A stretch of DNA of 64,000 bases from SZUA-368 sp028533045 (GTDB lineage Bacteria; Spirochaetota; Spirochaetia; DSM-2461), in NCBI GenBank assembly GCA_050031985.1, contig JBNAIG010000043.1, forward strand, positions 42,455-106,454, written 5' to 3'. The position numbers were made by a program, and so were the translations under genes. The notes under the pieces were generated by a model. It was not told the origin of the DNA and searched no databases. It saw only the letters and a list, made by a program, of their open reading frames with translations. Shown one piece after another: positions 51,569-60,315 of this stretch. Every line of letters begins with the position of its first letter. Position 1 is the first letter of the stretch.

Positions 51569-53671
51569 TTACTTCTTACCATGGAATCCGGTTTCTTTCA
51601 AAAGATAGTCGTAAACCGCGTTTTGTGAGCGGTGGGGCTCCTTATCATCCTCTCGGTACTTGTTCTTCAAGTCCTTGTCCAAAATACGGGCCTTCTGGTT
51701 ATCCCGCCACTGGATATCAAAAATATCGCGGAGCTGCTTCTTCAAATTCTCCTGGTAAACAGGACAGGTCACTTCCACCCGCCTATCGATATTCCGTCCC
51801 AGCCAGTCGGCGGAAGAAATATAGGTCACCCGCTCCCCGCCGTGGCGAAAAATAAAGAAACGGGCATGCTCCAGGTATTTATCCACAATACTAATGGCCT
51901 TGATATTCTCGCTCCAACCCTTATGCTCCGGGGATAGGGAAAATCGACTCCGCCCGATAATCTTGATCTTTACACCGGCCTGACTCGCCTCATAGAGCTT
52001 CTGAATCATCCCTTCATCACTCAGATTGTTAATTTTCAGGTGAATATAGGCCCTCTTCCCCTGTTTGGCAAAGTCAATTTCCTTATCGATCAGCTCGCAC
52101 ATGCGCTGGCGAAAATTGTAGGGACTCACCACAATATGCTTGTTCTGCCTGTGGCGGTAGTTATTCTCAAAGAACTCAAAAAGGGAGGAAACCTCCTCCA
52201 AAATACGGGAATCGGCGGTAAGAAGAAAACAGTCCGTATAAAGGGCCGCCGTATTTTCGTTCAGGTTCCCCGTCCCAACTCCGCCGTAACGGACAATCTT
52301 GTTCTTCTCCCAGCGCTCAATCACAAAAGTCTTGGAGTGAACCTTCAAACCGGCCACCCCAAAAATCACCCGTACATCATTCGCCCGCAGAACATTGGCC
52401 CAGTAAAGGTTGTTTTTCTCGTCAAAACGGGCCTGAAGCTCCAGAACAACCACCACTTCCTTGCGGTTTTTGCGGGCGTTTATGAGAGCATTAACAATAC
52501 TGGAAAAATCTGCCACCCGGTAAAGGGTAATTTTAATACTTTCCACATTGGGATCCATCGACGCCGTTCGCAGCAAGTCAATAATCGTAGCAAAACTGTG
52601 ATAGGGAAAATAGAGGAGCGAATCCTTATGCCTCAGGGCAGAGAAAATATTCTTTCCCGGAGGAAAGTTTTTATGAACAATGGGAGTGTGCTTTTCCGCG
52701 CAGGGGAGAACCAACAGCTTGGGAAGTCCCATCATATCCCTAAGATAGTGGTAGCGCCCCCCGGCCGTAACCGTATCGTACTTGTTAAAACGGAGCTTCC
52801 TCGTAAAAAAGCTCAGAAGCCTCTCAGGCATAGCCTCGTCATAGAGGAACCAGACCGGCCGCCCCTCCTTACGTTTCTGCAGACTCTCATTCACCTTATT
52901 GATATAACTCGTATCCAGGTCGGACTCATCAATCTCCAGCTCCGAATCCTGTACCACCTTAATATTCCAGGCCTGGAACGAGTCAAATTTCTTATCCAGA
53001 TCCTCAAAAATCTGGGGCAAACCTTCCCGCACCACATCGTCAATCCAGGTAATACGCCTTTTCAAACCGGTAGAAGGAAGAACCACAAAGCGGGGCAACA
53101 CCTTCGTGGGGATTTCAATAATGCTGTATTTAGGCCGCACCTGGGGCTTTTTGCTCTGAAAAAGCTTCACCGCCAGGTAGAGCGATTTATCCTTTAGATC
53201 GGGGAGCCGGTAGCGGGCGTCGAGCATAATGGGGAAAATCTTGTTCCGCACCTCGTCATGAAAATAGTCCCGCACATAGACCTTCTCGTATTCGCTCAAA
53301 TCATCCTGGCCCACAATTTGAATATTCAGAGACTCCAGCTCCTCCAGAAGACCATTGAAAATCCTGTTAAAATTCTCCCGCTGAGCCACAACAAGCTCCT
53401 GAATCTTTTCCATCGCCTTTTCCGGGGAATCCTTGAGCCGACGCTCCCCCTCCTTACCCATCAGGCAAAAACGGCGCACCATGGCCACCCGCACCCGAAA
53501 AAACTCATCCAGATTGGAAGAATAGATCCCCAGGAACTTAATCCGCTCCCCAATAGGATTGCGCAAATCCCCCGCCTCCTGGAGAACCCGGTCGTTAAAA
53601 CTCAGCCAACTAATCTCTTTATTAATAAAAGGGTAATCCCTCGTAACATGCTTAACACGTTTCCTGTTCAT
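51569..53671 (-). CDS. ppk1: Polyphosphate kinase 1
   Basis: 700 residues, the standard size. N-terminal region YPFINKEISWLSFNDRVLQEAGD and SSNLDEFFRVRVAM; C-terminal PLD-type catalytic domains with VHSKTFVIERW (the autophosphorylated His) and HARFFIFRHGGERVTYISSADWLGRNIDRRVEV. It polymerises the gamma phosphate of ATP into polyphosphate, reversibly. The cation exchanger gene follows 17 bp later, which fits a link between polyphosphate and divalent cations (inference). Confidence 0.96.
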   Translation of the reverse strand: MNRKRVKHVTRDYPFINKEISWLSFNDRVLQEAGDLRNPIGERIKFLGIYSSNLDEFFRVRVAMVRRFCLMGKEGERRLKDSPEKAMEKIQELVVAQRENFNRIFNGLLEELESLNIQIVGQDDLSEYEKVYVRDYFHDEVRNKIFPIMLDARYRLPDLKDKSLYLAVKLFQSKKPQVRPKYSIIEIPTKVLPRFVVLPSTGLKRRITWIDDVVREGLPQIFEDLDKKFDSFQAWNIKVVQDSELEIDESDLDTSYINKVNESLQKRKEGRPVWFLYDEAMPERLLSFFTRKLRFNKYDTVTAGGRYHYLRDMMGLPKLLVLPCAEKHTPIVHKNFPPGKNIFSALRHKDSLLYFPYHSFATIIDLLRTASMDPNVESIKITLYRVADFSSIVNALINARKNRKEVVVVLELQARFDEKNNLYWANVLRANDVRVIFGVAGLKVHSKTFVIERWEKNKIVRYGGVGTGNLNENTAALYTDCFLLTADSRILEEVSSLFEFFENNYRHRQNKHIVVSPYNFRQRMCELIDKEIDFAKQGKRAYIHLKINNLSDEGMIQKLYEASQAGVKIKIIGRSRFSLSPEHKGWSENIKAISIVDKYLEHARFFIFRHGGERVTYISSADWLGRNIDRRVEVTCPVYQENLKKQLRDIFDIQWRDNQKARILDKDLKNKYREDDKEPHRSQNAVYDYLLKETGFHGKK

Positions 53672-53714
53672 GCAAACTCCCCCTCCATTGTAACATATAA
53701 ATCGTTAAAAATCC

Positions 53715-53890
53715 GTTAGGAAGTGCCCCGCCGTACCGGCGGGTCGCACTTTCCGCTCATACTCCTCGGGCCGGGCCCGGCAAAGCCGGCCTCCGGGTCG
53801 CTCACGGGCTCTGTCGCCGCCGCCCTCCGCTCCCCCCGCCCCTGCGGGGTGCCGCTCCAATTGCTCACTCGGTACGCAGCTCACTTGAAA
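53715..53890. repeat. GC-rich intergenic island 4 upstream of hom
   Basis: A GC-rich stretch between ppk1 and hom, with CGGGCCCGGCAAAGCCGG, CCGGGTCGCTCACGGGCTC and GCTCCAATTGCTCACTCGG. It shares word patterns with islands 2 and 3. No gene is seen. Confidence 0.45.
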
Positions 53891-53929
53891 AAATCCGGCA
53901 AATCCTCAATAATGCAGCAAAGACATTAC

Positions 53930-53984
53930 CGGCAAGAGATTGCCGCCCAAAACTATAGAAGAAAACGATCCCATTCGGGTCGTT
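53930..53984 (+). promoter_or_regulatory. Two small hairpins in the hom leader
   Basis: CGGCAA-GAGA-TTGCCG (53930-53945, a GNRA-type loop) and AACGATCC-CATTC-GGGTCGTT (53964-53984). The second ends one base before the AAGGAG ribosome site of hom and could hinder initiation. No leader peptide rich in Thr, Ile or Met is present. Confidence 0.4.
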
Positions 53985-53996
53985 AAGGAGAACATT

Positions 53997-55310
53997 ATGT
54001 CCCAGGAAAAAGTCGGCGTTGCCATCATCGGTTGCGGAACCGTAGGAGGAGCCACCGCCAAAGTTATTACCGATGATATTGCCTTTATCAATAAGAGAAG
54101 CGGTTTATACCTTGAACTCACCGCCGTAGTGGATCGGGACGTAGCCGCCCTTACCAGACAGGGCCTGGACGAAAGCCTTTTCGAACCGGAATTCCAGAAA
54201 GTCCTGGAAAACGACGAAATCAAAATCGTAGTGGAACTGGTAGGAGGCCTCACCATAGCCAAACAGTTCATGGAAAAGGCCCTCAAAGCGGGCAAACACG
54301 TGGTAACCGCCAACAAAGCTCTCCTGGCCCACTACGGCAAGGAACTTTTTGCCCTGGCCCGGGAAAATAACGCGGCCATCGGTTTCGAAGCGAGCTGCGG
54401 CGGCGGTATCCCCATCATCAAAGCCCTCACCGACGGTCTCCTGGCCAACCGCATCGACGCCTTTTTTGGTATCGTAAACGGAACCTGTAACTACATCCTC
54501 ACGGAAATGACCGAAAAGGGCCAGTCCTACAAGGAAGCCCTTAGCGCCGCCCAGAAGGGAGGCCTCGCCGAAGCGGACCCCACCCTGGACGTAAACGGAA
54601 TGGACTCGGCCCACAAGCTGGCCATTATGAGCAGCCTCTCCTACAGCGAGCACGTAAACCTGGACGACCTCTCCGTAGAGGGAATCGATAAGCTGGACAT
54701 TCAGGATATCAAAATGGGACAGGAACTGGGTTACATTGTTAAACTCATAGCGGCCGCCCGGAAAACAGACAAAGGGCTGGACCTCTCCGTTTCTCCCTCC
54801 TTCATCAGCACCGACCATCCCCTGGCACGCGTCTCTGGCGCCTTTAACGCGGTAAGCGTTTACGGACACGCCGTAGGCCACACCATGTACTACGGACGGG
54901 GAGCCGGCGGTTCACCCACCGCTTCCGCCGTTGTAGCCGACATCCTGGCCCTGGCACTGGGTATTACGCAGAACGCCTTCAACAGCCTCACCTGCTGGCC
55001 CGACCAGACCCCCGACGCCCAACTCATCGACCGCAAAGATTCGGTGAACCGCTACTACCTCCGCTTCAAGACCGACGACAAGCCCGGCGTGGTAGCCCAT
55101 ATTTCCAAGCTCCTGGGCGATAAGGGAATCAGCATCAGCTCCATGATCCAGAAAGAGACGGAAGAACCGGTTTCCGTAGTAATCATAACCCACGAAGCCC
55201 GGGAAGGAGACATTCTTGATGTCCTTGAAGAAGTGGAAAAACTGAACGAGATTCGTGAAACTCCCATCTACATAAAGATAGCCGAAGAGCATCAGGAAAC
55301 CATTGCCTAA
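53997..55310 (+). CDS. hom: Homoserine dehydrogenase
   Basis: 437 residues from ATG 53997 (AAGGAG 6-7 nt upstream). NAD(P)-binding loop VAIIGCGTVGGATAK at the N-terminus, catalytic region GFEASCGGGIPIIKALTDGL and GIVNGTCNYILTEM, AEADPTLDVNGMDSAHKLAIM (the substrate-binding Asp/Lys), and a C-terminal ACT domain (about 355-430) for feedback by threonine. It reduces aspartate semialdehyde to homoserine. It is not adjacent to thrC but shares the pathway; thrC lies 1 kb downstream, convergent. Confidence 0.95.
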   Translation: MSQEKVGVAIIGCGTVGGATAKVITDDIAFINKRSGLYLELTAVVDRDVAALTRQGLDESLFEPEFQKVLENDEIKIVVELVGGLTIAKQFMEKALKAGKHVVTANKALLAHYGKELFALARENNAAIGFEASCGGGIPIIKALTDGLLANRIDAFFGIVNGTCNYILTEMTEKGQSYKEALSAAQKGGLAEADPTLDVNGMDSAHKLAIMSSLSYSEHVNLDDLSVEGIDKLDIQDIKMGQELGYIVKLIAAARKTDKGLDLSVSPSFISTDHPLARVSGAFNAVSVYGHAVGHTMYYGRGAGGSPTASAVVADILALALGITQNAFNSLTCWPDQTPDAQLIDRKDSVNRYYLRFKTDDKPGVVAHISKLLGDKGISISSMIQKETEEPVSVVIITHEAREGDILDVLEEVEKLNEIRETPIYIKIAEEHQETIA

Positions 55311-55327
55311 GCCACCCCGGTGGCTTA
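55308..55327 (+). terminator. Hairpin at the end of hom
   Basis: TAAGCCACC-CC-GGTGGCTTA, a perfect 9-bp stem that includes the hom stop codon. No T run follows. Confidence 0.45.
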
Positions 55328-55427
55328 GTGACAGACTTTCTGTGATGAATTTCTAAATTTTATCCCCCTTTCTACCGAACATTTTAATGAGTAATCAATA
55401 AGAGAGAGTAAGGGGGATTATCTCAGT

Positions 55428-55721
55428 ATGGAAAATGATCACACACAGGAAGCCGGAAAAATCTACTGCGCCAATTGCGTACACTGTAAACTTGTACGAA
55501 CTCCAACGGGTTCGAGCCAGTACCAGCTGAGAGTCCGCTGTGCAGCGGGTATGTGGAAGAAAAAACTCGGTGAAGAGAAGTTTTACAAATATTTCACCGT
55601 GGCCAGAAGAAGCCAGGATTATTGCGAAGCCTATGAACCAATGGGCGATTCGAAGCAGTTTATCAAGGATTTAAAGAAAACTCTTCCTATTAAGGATGAA
55701 GTTTACGCCGGAAACGATTGA
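55428..55721 (+). CDS. Small cysteine-rich protein
   Basis: 97 residues. CxxCxxC appears in YCANCVHCKLV, followed by RCAAGMW and YCEAYEPMG, five cysteines in all, suggesting a zinc or iron-sulfur site. The rest is basic with an amphipathic C-terminus. I do not recognise a named family. The ribosome site is weak (AGGGGG 11 nt from ATG). It lies between hom and a TPR-like lipoprotein in the same direction. Confidence 0.65.
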   Translation: MENDHTQEAGKIYCANCVHCKLVRTPTGSSQYQLRVRCAAGMWKKKLGEEKFYKYFTVARRSQDYCEAYEPMGDSKQFIKDLKKTLPIKDEVYAGND

Positions 55722-55817
55722 AGAATCCTCTCTCCGTTTTTCCGGCCCGCCTGAACAAGCTTGATGTAATTGAGTCTTTGGTTTAGAATACCCGGAGAAA
55801 CGGAAATGAGGATTTCA

Positions 55818-56297
55818 ATGATAAAAAAAATCATACTAACGGTCGCCGCATTTATGCTTTTCTTTTCCTGCGCGACTTACAATACCCACCTGGAAGACGA
55901 CTGGACAGAGGAGCAGTTCTTTAAAAACGCTCAGCAGTCCTACGACGATAATGACCTTGATGCGGCCCTCTTCTTCTATGAAGTTTATCTGCTCCGCTTT
56001 CCCCAGAATTACCAAAAGGGAATCGCCGCCGAGTACGAAAGAGCTTTTATTCACTACAAGATGAAAGATTACGAGCTGTCCCGCACCTACTTCAATGCCA
56101 TTCTGGAAAAATACAATAATAGTCCCTATGCCTACCTTTACCCGGAAGCCTACAAGGTCCTTACCGAGAAGGTTCTGATTGAGCTGGATAAGAAAGAAGC
56201 CATTAGCGAACTTCCTTTCTATTTGAGAGGCCGAGCCCAGAAATACGGTATTGAGGGCATTCAAAATGACGAAGAAAGACCGGCTAAGGAAAGTTAA
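55818..56297 (+). CDS. TPR-like lipoprotein
   Basis: 159 residues from ATG 55818 (GAGG 6 nt upstream); ATG 55806 is an alternative. The signal peptide ends in MLFFSC. The mature protein contains helical repeats of TPR type (FFKNAQQSYDDNDLDAALFFYEVYLLRFP and AFIHYKMKDYELSRTYFNAILEKY), like the BamD/YfiO class but shorter. Probably a periplasmic or outer-membrane protein-interaction module. Confidence 0.75.
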   Translation: MIKKIILTVAAFMLFFSCATYNTHLEDDWTEEQFFKNAQQSYDDNDLDAALFFYEVYLLRFPQNYQKGIAAEYERAFIHYKMKDYELSRTYFNAILEKYNNSPYAYLYPEAYKVLTEKVLIELDKKEAISELPFYLRGRAQKYGIEGIQNDEERPAKES

Positions 56298-56318
56298 TTT
56301 CCCCCGCTTATAAATAAA

Positions 56319-56347
56319 AACGGAGGCGTTCGCCTCCGTTTTTTTAT
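56319..56347. terminator. Bidirectional Rho-independent terminator
   Basis: AACGGAGGCG-TT-CGCCTCCGTT, a perfect 10-bp stem, followed by a T run on the plus strand and preceded by an A-rich tract that gives T on the minus strand. It separates the TPR-like lipoprotein from convergent thrC. Confidence 0.92.
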
Positions 56348-56362
56348 GTCCTATTGGCTTAG

Positions 56363-57658
56363 TTAGAAATTACGTCTAAGAAAAGCTTCAATCTCTTCCA
56401 CTTTGTTTTCTACCAATTCAGCCTTCTTTTCCTTGTTCAGCAAACTGCTCAGTTCGGGGGGAAGTTCCGGTTTAATACCAAGAACATCATCCACCACTTC
56501 CACAAACTTGCCGGGGTGGGCTGTGGACAGAGTAATAACGGGCTTATTCCCCACCTTCGCCCTATATCGTTCAGCCGCCAGATATCCAACCGCCGTATGG
56601 GGACACATCAGATAGCCGTACTCCTTATGAATCCGGGACATGGTCTCTTCCGTTTCTTTGTCGGAAACCCAGTCCCCGTGAATCTGTTTCCGGAAGTTTG
56701 CCACATCCTTGTTATAAAGCATCTCCATCCGCTCAAAGTTACTGGGCGCTCCCACATCCATCGCATTGGAATGGGTTGTTACCGAAGCTCGGGGGCTATA
56801 CACACCGTTTTCCAGGAACTCGGGAACAACCTTGTTAGCATTGGTCGCGGCCACGAAATGATCCACCGGAAGCCCCCAGTTTGCTGCGTAAAGACCGGCG
56901 GTAATATTACCAAAGTTCCCGCTGGGAACACAGAAAACGGGATTTTCTCCCCCCTGCTGCATACGGGCCCAAACATAATAGAAGGACTGGGGAAAGAGAC
57001 GACCGATATTTATAGAGTTAGCCGAAGAAAGGCTGAATTCTTCCTTAAGAGAAGCGTTACCAAAGGCCTCTTTTACCATACGCTGGCAGTCATCAAAGGA
57101 ACCCTTGACTTCCAGAGCATGTATATTCCCGCCCAGAGTAGTAAGCTGCTTCTCCTGAAGAGGACTAACCCTGCCGGAAGGATACAATATAACAACATCA
57201 ATATTCTTCTTACCGTAAAAAGCCCGGGCCACGGCACTTCCCGTATCTCCGGAAGTGGCAGTAAGAATTATAGCCCTTTCCTTCCCTTCGTTTAAAAACT
57301 CTTCCATGGAAGAAGCGAGGAAAGAAGCGCCAAAATCTTTAAAAGCACAGGTAGGACCATGAAACAGTTCAAGAACCTGAATCCCTTCGCCCACTTCGGC
57401 CAAAACGGGCTCAAAGTTAAAGGCCCGGTTAACAATCCGCTCGGCCCCTTCCCGATCGGTTTCATCCTTAAGGAAGGCAGCGGTCAATTCGGTTGCAATT
57501 GTATTAAAAGGAGTGGTTGAATCAAATTTACCGTAAACATCGCTAAAATCGATCTTTTCAGCCGGATAATAAAGGCCGCCGTCCGGGGCCAACCCGATAA
57601 AAATGGCCTCTTTAAACTGGGCCGATGCATTTTCGTTTCTGGTACTTTTTAAAACCAT
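56363..57658 (-). CDS. thrC: Threonine synthase
   Basis: 431 residues. PLP lysine in LFHGPTCAFKDFGASFLA, phosphate-binding region TATSGDTGSAVARAFYGK, and SVxSANSINIGRLFPQSFYYVW-type conserved block. It converts O-phosphohomoserine to threonine. Homoserine kinase is not in the window. A good promoter lies 47 nt upstream, and GAAGGAG precedes the ATG. Confidence 0.95.
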   Translation of the reverse strand: MVLKSTRNENASAQFKEAIFIGLAPDGGLYYPAEKIDFSDVYGKFDSTTPFNTIATELTAAFLKDETDREGAERIVNRAFNFEPVLAEVGEGIQVLELFHGPTCAFKDFGASFLASSMEEFLNEGKERAIILTATSGDTGSAVARAFYGKKNIDVVILYPSGRVSPLQEKQLTTLGGNIHALEVKGSFDDCQRMVKEAFGNASLKEEFSLSSANSINIGRLFPQSFYYVWARMQQGGENPVFCVPSGNFGNITAGLYAANWGLPVDHFVAATNANKVVPEFLENGVYSPRASVTTHSNAMDVGAPSNFERMEMLYNKDVANFRKQIHGDWVSDKETEETMSRIHKEYGYLMCPHTAVGYLAAERYRAKVGNKPVITLSTAHPGKFVEVVDDVLGIKPELPPELSSLLNKEKKAELVENKVEEIEAFLRRNF

Positions 57659-57704
57659 TTTTTCTCACTCCTTCTCCGGAACGGAAAGGCTCCGGGGTAA
57701 AGGA

Positions 57705-57733
57705 ATTATCCCTGTTTTACTCGATTTAATCAA
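57705..57733 (-). promoter_or_regulatory. thrC promoter
   Basis: TTGATT (57733-57728), 17 nt and GATAAT (57710-57705). A small hairpin (CCGGAGCCTTTCCGTTCCGG) lies between this and the ribosome site. Confidence 0.65.
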
Positions 57734-57784
57734 GGCAGAATCATTAGGAGCTTGTAAAATTCCCATTCCCGGGAAAGGAGATTA

Positions 57785-57813
57785 TTGACCATAAGGGCTC
57801 TCCATACTACTCT
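57785..57813 (+). promoter_or_regulatory. Possible promoter of the CYTH-Nudix gene
   Basis: TTGACC (57785-57790), 17 nt, TACTCT (57808-57813), 8 nt to ATG 57822. The -10 match is poor. Confidence 0.35.
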
Positions 57814-57821
57814 ATTCCTCT

Positions 57822-58697
57822 ATGGAATGGGAAAGAAAATTTTTGATACATAAGCTCCCCGGGGAATATGAAAAAGTAAAACCCCAGTATATCAAGCAGG
57901 GATACATCGCTGCGGGCAGTCAAAAGGAAGTACGGCTCCGACAGATCGACCGCAAATACTTTCTCACAGTCAAAGGGAAGGGGAATCTTTCCCGGGAAGA
58001 GTATGAAATCCCCCTCACTAAAAAATATTTCCACCAACTTTGGCCTTCCACAGAAGGGCATCGTCTGGAAAAAGAGCGACGAACCATCTCCTACGAAAAA
58101 CACCGTTTGGAAATAGATAGCTATCGGGGAGATCTATCGGGACTGATAACAGGGGAAATAGAATTTAATAATCGGGAAGAAGCGGCGAATCTCACACCTC
58201 CTACTTGCTTTGAGGAAGAACTAACCTTTCACAGTCACTTCAAAAACAGGCAGTTGGCCCGTATAAGCAGGGAGGAGATTCGTCAAATTGCTTCTCTCAA
58301 CACCCCCGGAGAGTACCCCCTCATTGGAACAATTCCTTACACCTACAAAAAGGAGAAACTTCGGGTAATGGTCGTAACAACCAGAGCGAAGGGCGACTGG
58401 ATTTTCCCCAAAGGACAACCGATGACGGGAAAAAGCAGTAAAGAGGTAGCCCTGATCGAATCCTACGAAGAGGCCGGTATAGAAGGTACCATTACCCACA
58501 GTCCCATAGTCGTCCCCTACGAGAAGAGCAACCGAATCTCCACAATGATTCTCTTTCCCCTCAGAATAACCAATATCTCCGATGATTGGCAGGAAGAGTC
58601 GGAACGAAGAAGGAAAATCATGAAACCGGGCGAAGCGGCTAAAAAACTCACCCAACCCGGTCTCGTCTCGGCATTAGAGTATTTGGAATTACTCTAA
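57822..58697 (+). CDS. CYTH-Nudix fusion protein
   Basis: 291 residues. The first 150 residues form a CYTH (triphosphate tunnel) domain: the ExExK motif is EWERK at residues 2-6, then KEVRLRQIDRKYFLTVKGKGNLSREEYEI and later TGEIEF. Residues about 165-291 form a Nudix-like domain: WIFPKGQPMTGKSSKEVALIESYEEAGI, with Glu and Arg of the classical box partly replaced (E at the first Glu position is Lys; Arg is Ile), so activity is uncertain. CYTH proteins hydrolyse triphosphates; the Nudix part resembles diadenosine or inositol-polyphosphate hydrolases. The fusion is unusual; CYTH is normally joined to CHAD. Confidence 0.75.
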   Translation: MEWERKFLIHKLPGEYEKVKPQYIKQGYIAAGSQKEVRLRQIDRKYFLTVKGKGNLSREEYEIPLTKKYFHQLWPSTEGHRLEKERRTISYEKHRLEIDSYRGDLSGLITGEIEFNNREEAANLTPPTCFEEELTFHSHFKNRQLARISREEIRQIASLNTPGEYPLIGTIPYTYKKEKLRVMVVTTRAKGDWIFPKGQPMTGKSSKEVALIESYEEAGIEGTITHSPIVVPYEKSNRISTMILFPLRITNISDDWQEESERRRKIMKPGEAAKKLTQPGLVSALEYLELL

Positions 58698-58704
58698 AAA
58701 CACT

Positions 58705-60147
58705 CTACTGGAAGCTGGATCCCACATCGCTTGAAAGATCCAACCTTTCCAATTCAGATGCCCCCACGGACCCGTCTGCAGCGATATACTGCCCGCTTTC
58801 AGCCTGAATCAGCTCAACCTTCTTCTTGCTGAACCCCTTGGGCTTGGGAGAGATCCCCAGATCCCCTCCAAAATAGTAGTTTTCCACATAAACCGGCTCC
58901 TGCACAGTCAATTCTCCCATGACACGAATCGCATCAAACTCCTCCGTTCCGTCCAAACCATTTCTCACTAGGTTATGGGAGAACAGGGCGGATTTAGGCG
59001 GATTGGCCTTGGCGCTGGAACCGTACAGGAAGGCCTGTCTTGAGTTGATTATGGTATTGTTACTAATATTCAGATTACTGGCTTCCCAGTAGCCGTTCAG
59101 CTTGGGATCTGTCTGATGGGAGGTAATACAAATCCCCCCCCGATTATTACTCCCCGAAGTAGCCCCTTCCACATAGTTATTAATAATCAGGTGATCCTTG
59201 TCGATGATTCTTATACCGCCGCCGTAAATATCGTCCACAAAGAAATAATTACTATCCACCGTACAGGTATTGCCGTGTCTTAGGGTCAACTGCCCCGAAC
59301 AGCTTTCAAAGGTATTGTAACGATACACATTATGACCGGACTTATTGGAAATAATTTCAATCTCCCCGTCACACTCATTGAAGTAGTTATACTCTACCAA
59401 GGTATAGGAGGAGGATTGGGACTGCTGACTGGTACCAATACGAATGCTCTCAAAACCATTCTGGTCCGGTCCCTTCTTCCCAAGGTCATCCCCCCGGTTG
59501 TATTTGTAATCCATAAATACATTGCGGTAAATATGATGGTAATTGGGAGAATCGTCATCCCGCCAAACAACGAGAATTGTCCCTTCGCTCCTTTTACCCT
59601 TAAAGGTACAGTGATCTATACTGTTGTATGTGGTTTTATTATTAAGGGAGATCCACTTAAAGGTCTGCTCCAGAATCTCATCGTTATAGGAGTCAATCAT
59701 ACAGTTGGTTACCCTGTTATGGCTCCCGGTCACATTAATCGCCCCGCTGCTGCTCAGGGGGTAACCGTTTCGAAAGGTAAAACCTTCCAGGATTATGTTT
59801 TCCCCGGAAACGGTAATTGTGGAAATCCCCTCAATGAAGACGGCCCCGCTTGTCTCGGCAACCACCATCACTCCATCCGCAGCTATATCCAGTTCTACAT
59901 CCCTATATGTTCCATCGGCAAGGGCGATAACATCCCCCCCATCAGCTGTCTTCAATGTTTCGGACAGTTCCTGAATGGAATGAACTAATTTCGTATAGAC
60001 CGGTTTCTCCCATGGCGAAGTATCCATTGCCGCAGGATTATAATGATCCGCCTGCCCTATGGGGCCTTCATAACTACTTTCGCCGGAGGTAACACAGGAC
60101 AGTAAAGCCAACAATGGCACAAATAACACAGTCAATAGTCTTTTCAT
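58705..60147 (-). CDS. Polysaccharide lyase family 6 lipoprotein (alginate lyase/chondroitinase B-like)
   Basis: 480 residues. The signal peptide ends in LALLSC. The right-handed beta-helix repeats show NGFESIRIGTSQQS, VEYNYFNECDGEIEIISNKS and LTLRHGN, the PL6 signature: the Lys of NKS and the Arg of LRHGN are catalytic. Such enzymes cleave alginate or dermatan/chondroitin at uronic acids by beta-elimination. The lipid anchor places it at the cell surface. No other alginate genes are adjacent, except possibly the sugar-sensing GGDEF-EAL protein just beyond. Confidence 0.88.
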   Translation of the reverse strand: MKRLLTVLFVPLLALLSCVTSGESSYEGPIGQADHYNPAAMDTSPWEKPVYTKLVHSIQELSETLKTADGGDVIALADGTYRDVELDIAADGVMVVAETSGAVFIEGISTITVSGENIILEGFTFRNGYPLSSSGAINVTGSHNRVTNCMIDSYNDEILEQTFKWISLNNKTTYNSIDHCTFKGKRSEGTILVVWRDDDSPNYHHIYRNVFMDYKYNRGDDLGKKGPDQNGFESIRIGTSQQSQSSSYTLVEYNYFNECDGEIEIISNKSGHNVYRYNTFESCSGQLTLRHGNTCTVDSNYFFVDDIYGGGIRIIDKDHLIINNYVEGATSGSNNRGGICITSHQTDPKLNGYWEASNLNISNNTIINSRQAFLYGSSAKANPPKSALFSHNLVRNGLDGTEEFDAIRVMGELTVQEPVYVENYYFGGDLGISPKPKGFSKKKVELIQAESGQYIAADGSVGASELERLDLSSDVGSSFQ

Positions 60148-60315
60148 CTCTTAAATTTCCTCTCCTTTTATGAGAGTTTAATTATGTAGGAGAAATGTCG
60201 ATTTGACAACTTTTTATTTTCCTCCCATTAGGTGAACCGCTTGGAGAAGTTCCTATTCTTTTGCTTGCTTTTTACTAAACATAAAATATAATTGTAGAGA
60301 GAGAAAAAGTAGATT

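Noticed and set aside
53912..53986. A 24-codon ORF upstream of hom as a possible leader peptide
   Set aside because: Its codons are not rich in Thr, Ile or Met, and the nearby hairpins lack a T run, so it does not fit an attenuator for the threonine pathway.
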